Positions 62,452-64,000 of a stretch of 64,000 bases of DNA are shown piece after piece (within the stretch, counting starts at the first letter, position 1; each line of letters starts with the position of its first letter). Source of the stretch: Chitinophagaceae bacterium IBVUCB2. GTDB taxonomy: Bacteria > Bacteroidota > Bacteroidia > Chitinophagales > Chitinophagaceae. A model generated the notes under the pieces. That model searched no databases and was not told the DNA's origin. It saw nothing but the letters and a program-made list of their open reading frames with translations. The position numbers and the translations under genes were made by a program. Location of the stretch: contig NFUV01000001.1 of NCBI GenBank assembly GCA_002127295.1, positions 2,056,538 through 2,120,537 on the forward strand, written 5' to 3'.

Positions 62452-62997
62452 TTACTCATCCTTGCTTCCTTTCTCTCCTACAAACCACTGTTCTTTATTT
62501 TTAAACAGCACATTAAAAGTGGTAAGCGATCCATAACAACGGGTAATATATTGTTGAATATTTACTTTCTCCTCATCACTCAAGGTTTTGCTGCTGTTGA
62601 TGTTTTGTTCCAGTACCCGAAGCCTGTCCCGCAGCATAACTATTTTATGAAAGAAATCTTCAACAGGAATTTCTTTCGGCTTTAAACTTTTATCTGCCGG
62701 CTGGAGCAGCATCATTCCTTTTATCCATTTATCGCCCAACGGTACATTTTCGGTGATGCCACCCCAGAGACGTAAAATTTTAAGTAAAGATTTCTCTGCT
62801 TCAGAATGAGTTTCAATTTCTGCCGTTACATTCTCCGGAATTATTTCATCCAACTTATCATCTGTTTTATCAATTTCTTTAATACCGGTATTGATAAAAG
62901 AAATAATGTACGTAGCATATTTAATTCCTACAATAACGCCGGGCCCATGTTGGGTATGTTGTAATCTTGTTCCTATGCCAAGAGTTGTTTGTTCCAT
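62452..62997 (-). CDS. Conserved hypothetical protein, 181 aa
   Basis: A 181-residue cytosolic protein. Residues 1-45 (LGIGTRLQHTQHGPGVIVGI, YIISFINTGIKEI) resemble a small barrel of the KOW/Tudor type seen at the start of some nucleic-acid-linked proteins. The C-terminal ~130 residues are helical (FFHKIVMLRDRLRVLEQNIN) and unrecognised. The function is unknown. It has its own terminator and lies upstream of the acylase gene on the minus strand only by gene order. Confidence 0.65.
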   Translation of the reverse strand: MEQTTLGIGTRLQHTQHGPGVIVGIKYATYIISFINTGIKEIDKTDDKLDEIIPENVTAEIETHSEAEKSLLKILRLWGGITENVPLGDKWIKGMMLLQPADKSLKPKEIPVEDFFHKIVMLRDRLRVLEQNINSSKTLSDEEKVNIQQYITRCYGSLTTFNVLFKNKEQWFVGEKGSKDE

Positions 62998-63030
62998 AGT
63001 AGAAAATAATTTCAGTTCGTAACGATCAAT

Positions 63031-64000
63031 TTATTGTCCGGGATGATAAGTTCTCTCTGCATTTTTTAATACATCTTCTTTGTAAAATAGCACCTCTTTA
63101 AATTGTCCCTTAGTGTACATTTCTAATTGATCAGTAAAATGTTTGGAGTTGGGATCACCACTATTGCCACCGGCAAGTAACGATTTTGCTTTTATTTTTT
63201 TACCAAACTCCACTGCACAAACAAAGCTGTTTCCAGCAACACCGTATCGTTTATTTGTACCTGGATAATAACGGCTATTATAAGAAGGCAACTGCCCCCA
63301 GGATGCCGAAGCAAAACCAACCGGTAAACTTGGCTGGTCATCTTTATATTTCTGTACAATATCACTGGAGATACGTTGGTAGCGATTGATATCTCCCCAT
63401 GGCATTTTCCAGGTGCCAAACTTTTTAGTCAGTTCTTTTAGTACAGCTGCTAATGGTGGTAATAACTCCTTGGCAGATGCAGTAGCAGCGAATTTTTTTA
63501 CCAGGGTTACCTGGTCATCCCAACCCTCATCAATATATATTCGTTGTATAGAAGCGGTAAGTTTTTGCGCCCATTCAATAGCCAATGTAGTAGCTATCGA
63601 ACTTTCGGAAGAATTGTAATCCCAGTTTTTTAACAATTGAATGGGTTCGGCTAAAACAGTATATAAAGAATCAGTAGAAGCAATATTTTTTTCAAAGGAG
63701 CTCACAACTGCAGGAACCAAAATTTCAAAGGCGGTTAACTTTCTATCATAACCTGCTGCAATTGTTTTTTCGATAGTGAATTTGTTTTCAGCAGCTAAAA
63801 CTCTTGCTGCATTAACTCCCCGAAAATTTTCACCATCCGGCGCCATGTACGCCGGGTAATTTTCTTTTTTAGGACTGCTGCTGCCGGAAACTGTAAAAGG
63901 AGTGGAGTTGCAATTTTGTATCCAGCCGGTTGCAGGGTTGTAAACATGTACTGTTTCATTTAATGGGTGCAAGCCTTTCCACTCAGTGGCAGAAGTTGTA
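63031..64000 (-). CDS. Penicillin acylase family protein, C-terminal part
   Basis: The reading frame runs off the right edge of the window; 323 residues are seen. They match the C-terminal region of Ntn-hydrolase penicillin/AHL acylases: GWIQNCNSTPFTVSGSSSPK, WGDINRYQRISSDI, FASASWGQLPSYNSRYYPGT, and GGNSGDPNSKHFTDQLEMYT. The catalytic Ser at the beta-chain start lies outside the window. It probably cleaves acyl amides in the periplasm; the natural substrate is unknown. Confidence 0.88.
   Translation of the reverse strand, partial: TTSATEWKGLHPLNETVHVYNPATGWIQNCNSTPFTVSGSSSPKKENYPAYMAPDGENFRGVNAARVLAAENKFTIEKTIAAGYDRKLTAFEILVPAVVSSFEKNIASTDSLYTVLAEPIQLLKNWDYNSSESSIATTLAIEWAQKLTASIQRIYIDEGWDDQVTLVKKFAATASAKELLPPLAAVLKELTKKFGTWKMPWGDINRYQRISSDIVQKYKDDQPSLPVGFASASWGQLPSYNSRYYPGTNKRYGVAGNSFVCAVEFGKKIKAKSLLAGGNSGDPNSKHFTDQLEMYTKGQFKEVLFYKEDVLKNAERTYHPGQ

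Noticed and set aside
1-64000. CRISPR arrays, tRNA or rRNA genes
   Set aside because: I saw no regularly spaced repeats, cloverleaf-like sequence with CCA-type ends, or rRNA-like conserved stretches; short tRNAs could still be missed by eye.

Overview
The window reads as chromosomal DNA of a Bacteroidota bacterium, most likely family Chitinophagaceae. The evidence is AT-rich DNA, promoter-like TAnnTTTG/C -7 boxes, many lipoprotein and SPI signal peptides, and characteristic families: GLPGLI, DUF2480, S46 dipeptidyl peptidase, 7TMR-DISM kinase, YARHG lipoprotein, alpha/beta-fused 2-oxoacid dehydrogenase E1, and MqnC instead of classical menaquinone genes. No rRNA, tRNA or CRISPR array was seen.

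Layout. 1-1.5 kb: the edge of an IS3-type element and a secreted accessory protein. 1.6-8.3 kb: nadA, then a 0.6 kb AT-rich gap packed with DnaA-box-like nonamers (candidate oriC or DnaA-binding locus), then an S46 dipeptidyl peptidase, a PpiD/SurA-type foldase and DUF2480. 8.4-18.3 kb: corA, a WXXGXXY-repeat protein, a GIY-YIG-like accessory gene, kdnB and kdsB (Kdo modification and activation), an SH3 protein, a sterol-desaturase-type enzyme, small envelope proteins and dnaN. 18.5-21.9 kb: a YbjN-like protein, a cytosolic trypsin-like protease with zinc ribbon, and recX. 22-31.3 kb: a 2H phosphoesterase, DUF4256, ChaN-like, nucleotidyltransferase, GLPGLI, an RprXY-like two-component pair, nagA and a PagL-like outer-membrane protein. 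31.4-42.7 kb: diheme cytochrome, lipoprotein, DUF3817, mqnC, aspartyl protease, M16 pair, YciE-type ferritin-like protein, FAD oxidoreductase and E1. 42.8-52.4 kb: a lone LuxR HTH, 7TMR-DISM kinase and NarL-type regulator, DUF418, S9 peptidase, beta-lactamase-fold hydrolase and a propeller-like protein. 52.4-64 kb: AraC regulator, cupin, ABC exporter, ricin-fold lectin, D-aminoacylase-like amidohydrolase, cytochrome peroxidase-like protein, DUF418, and a penicillin-acylase fragment at the edge.

The most unusual content is two kinds of small gene unit bounded by inverted repeats. (1) Two GxxExxY (PD-(D/E)XK-like) genes, about 7.5 kb apart, each lie between ~20-bp inverted termini. All four termini match one another at 15-16 of 20 positions, and both units sit in same-strand operon junctions (kdsB-kdnB, and YbjN-like-protease). 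(2) Three unrelated accessory genes (secreted protein, GIY-YIG-like, 2H phosphoesterase) are each framed by inverted repeats with a shared core, YGTTG-N3-GCAR. A REPIN-like pair of arms at 33.3 kb, and matching 7-2-7 NarL-type palindromes before the 7TMR kinase and before the secreted-protein gene at 45.7 kb, are further sequence-level signals.
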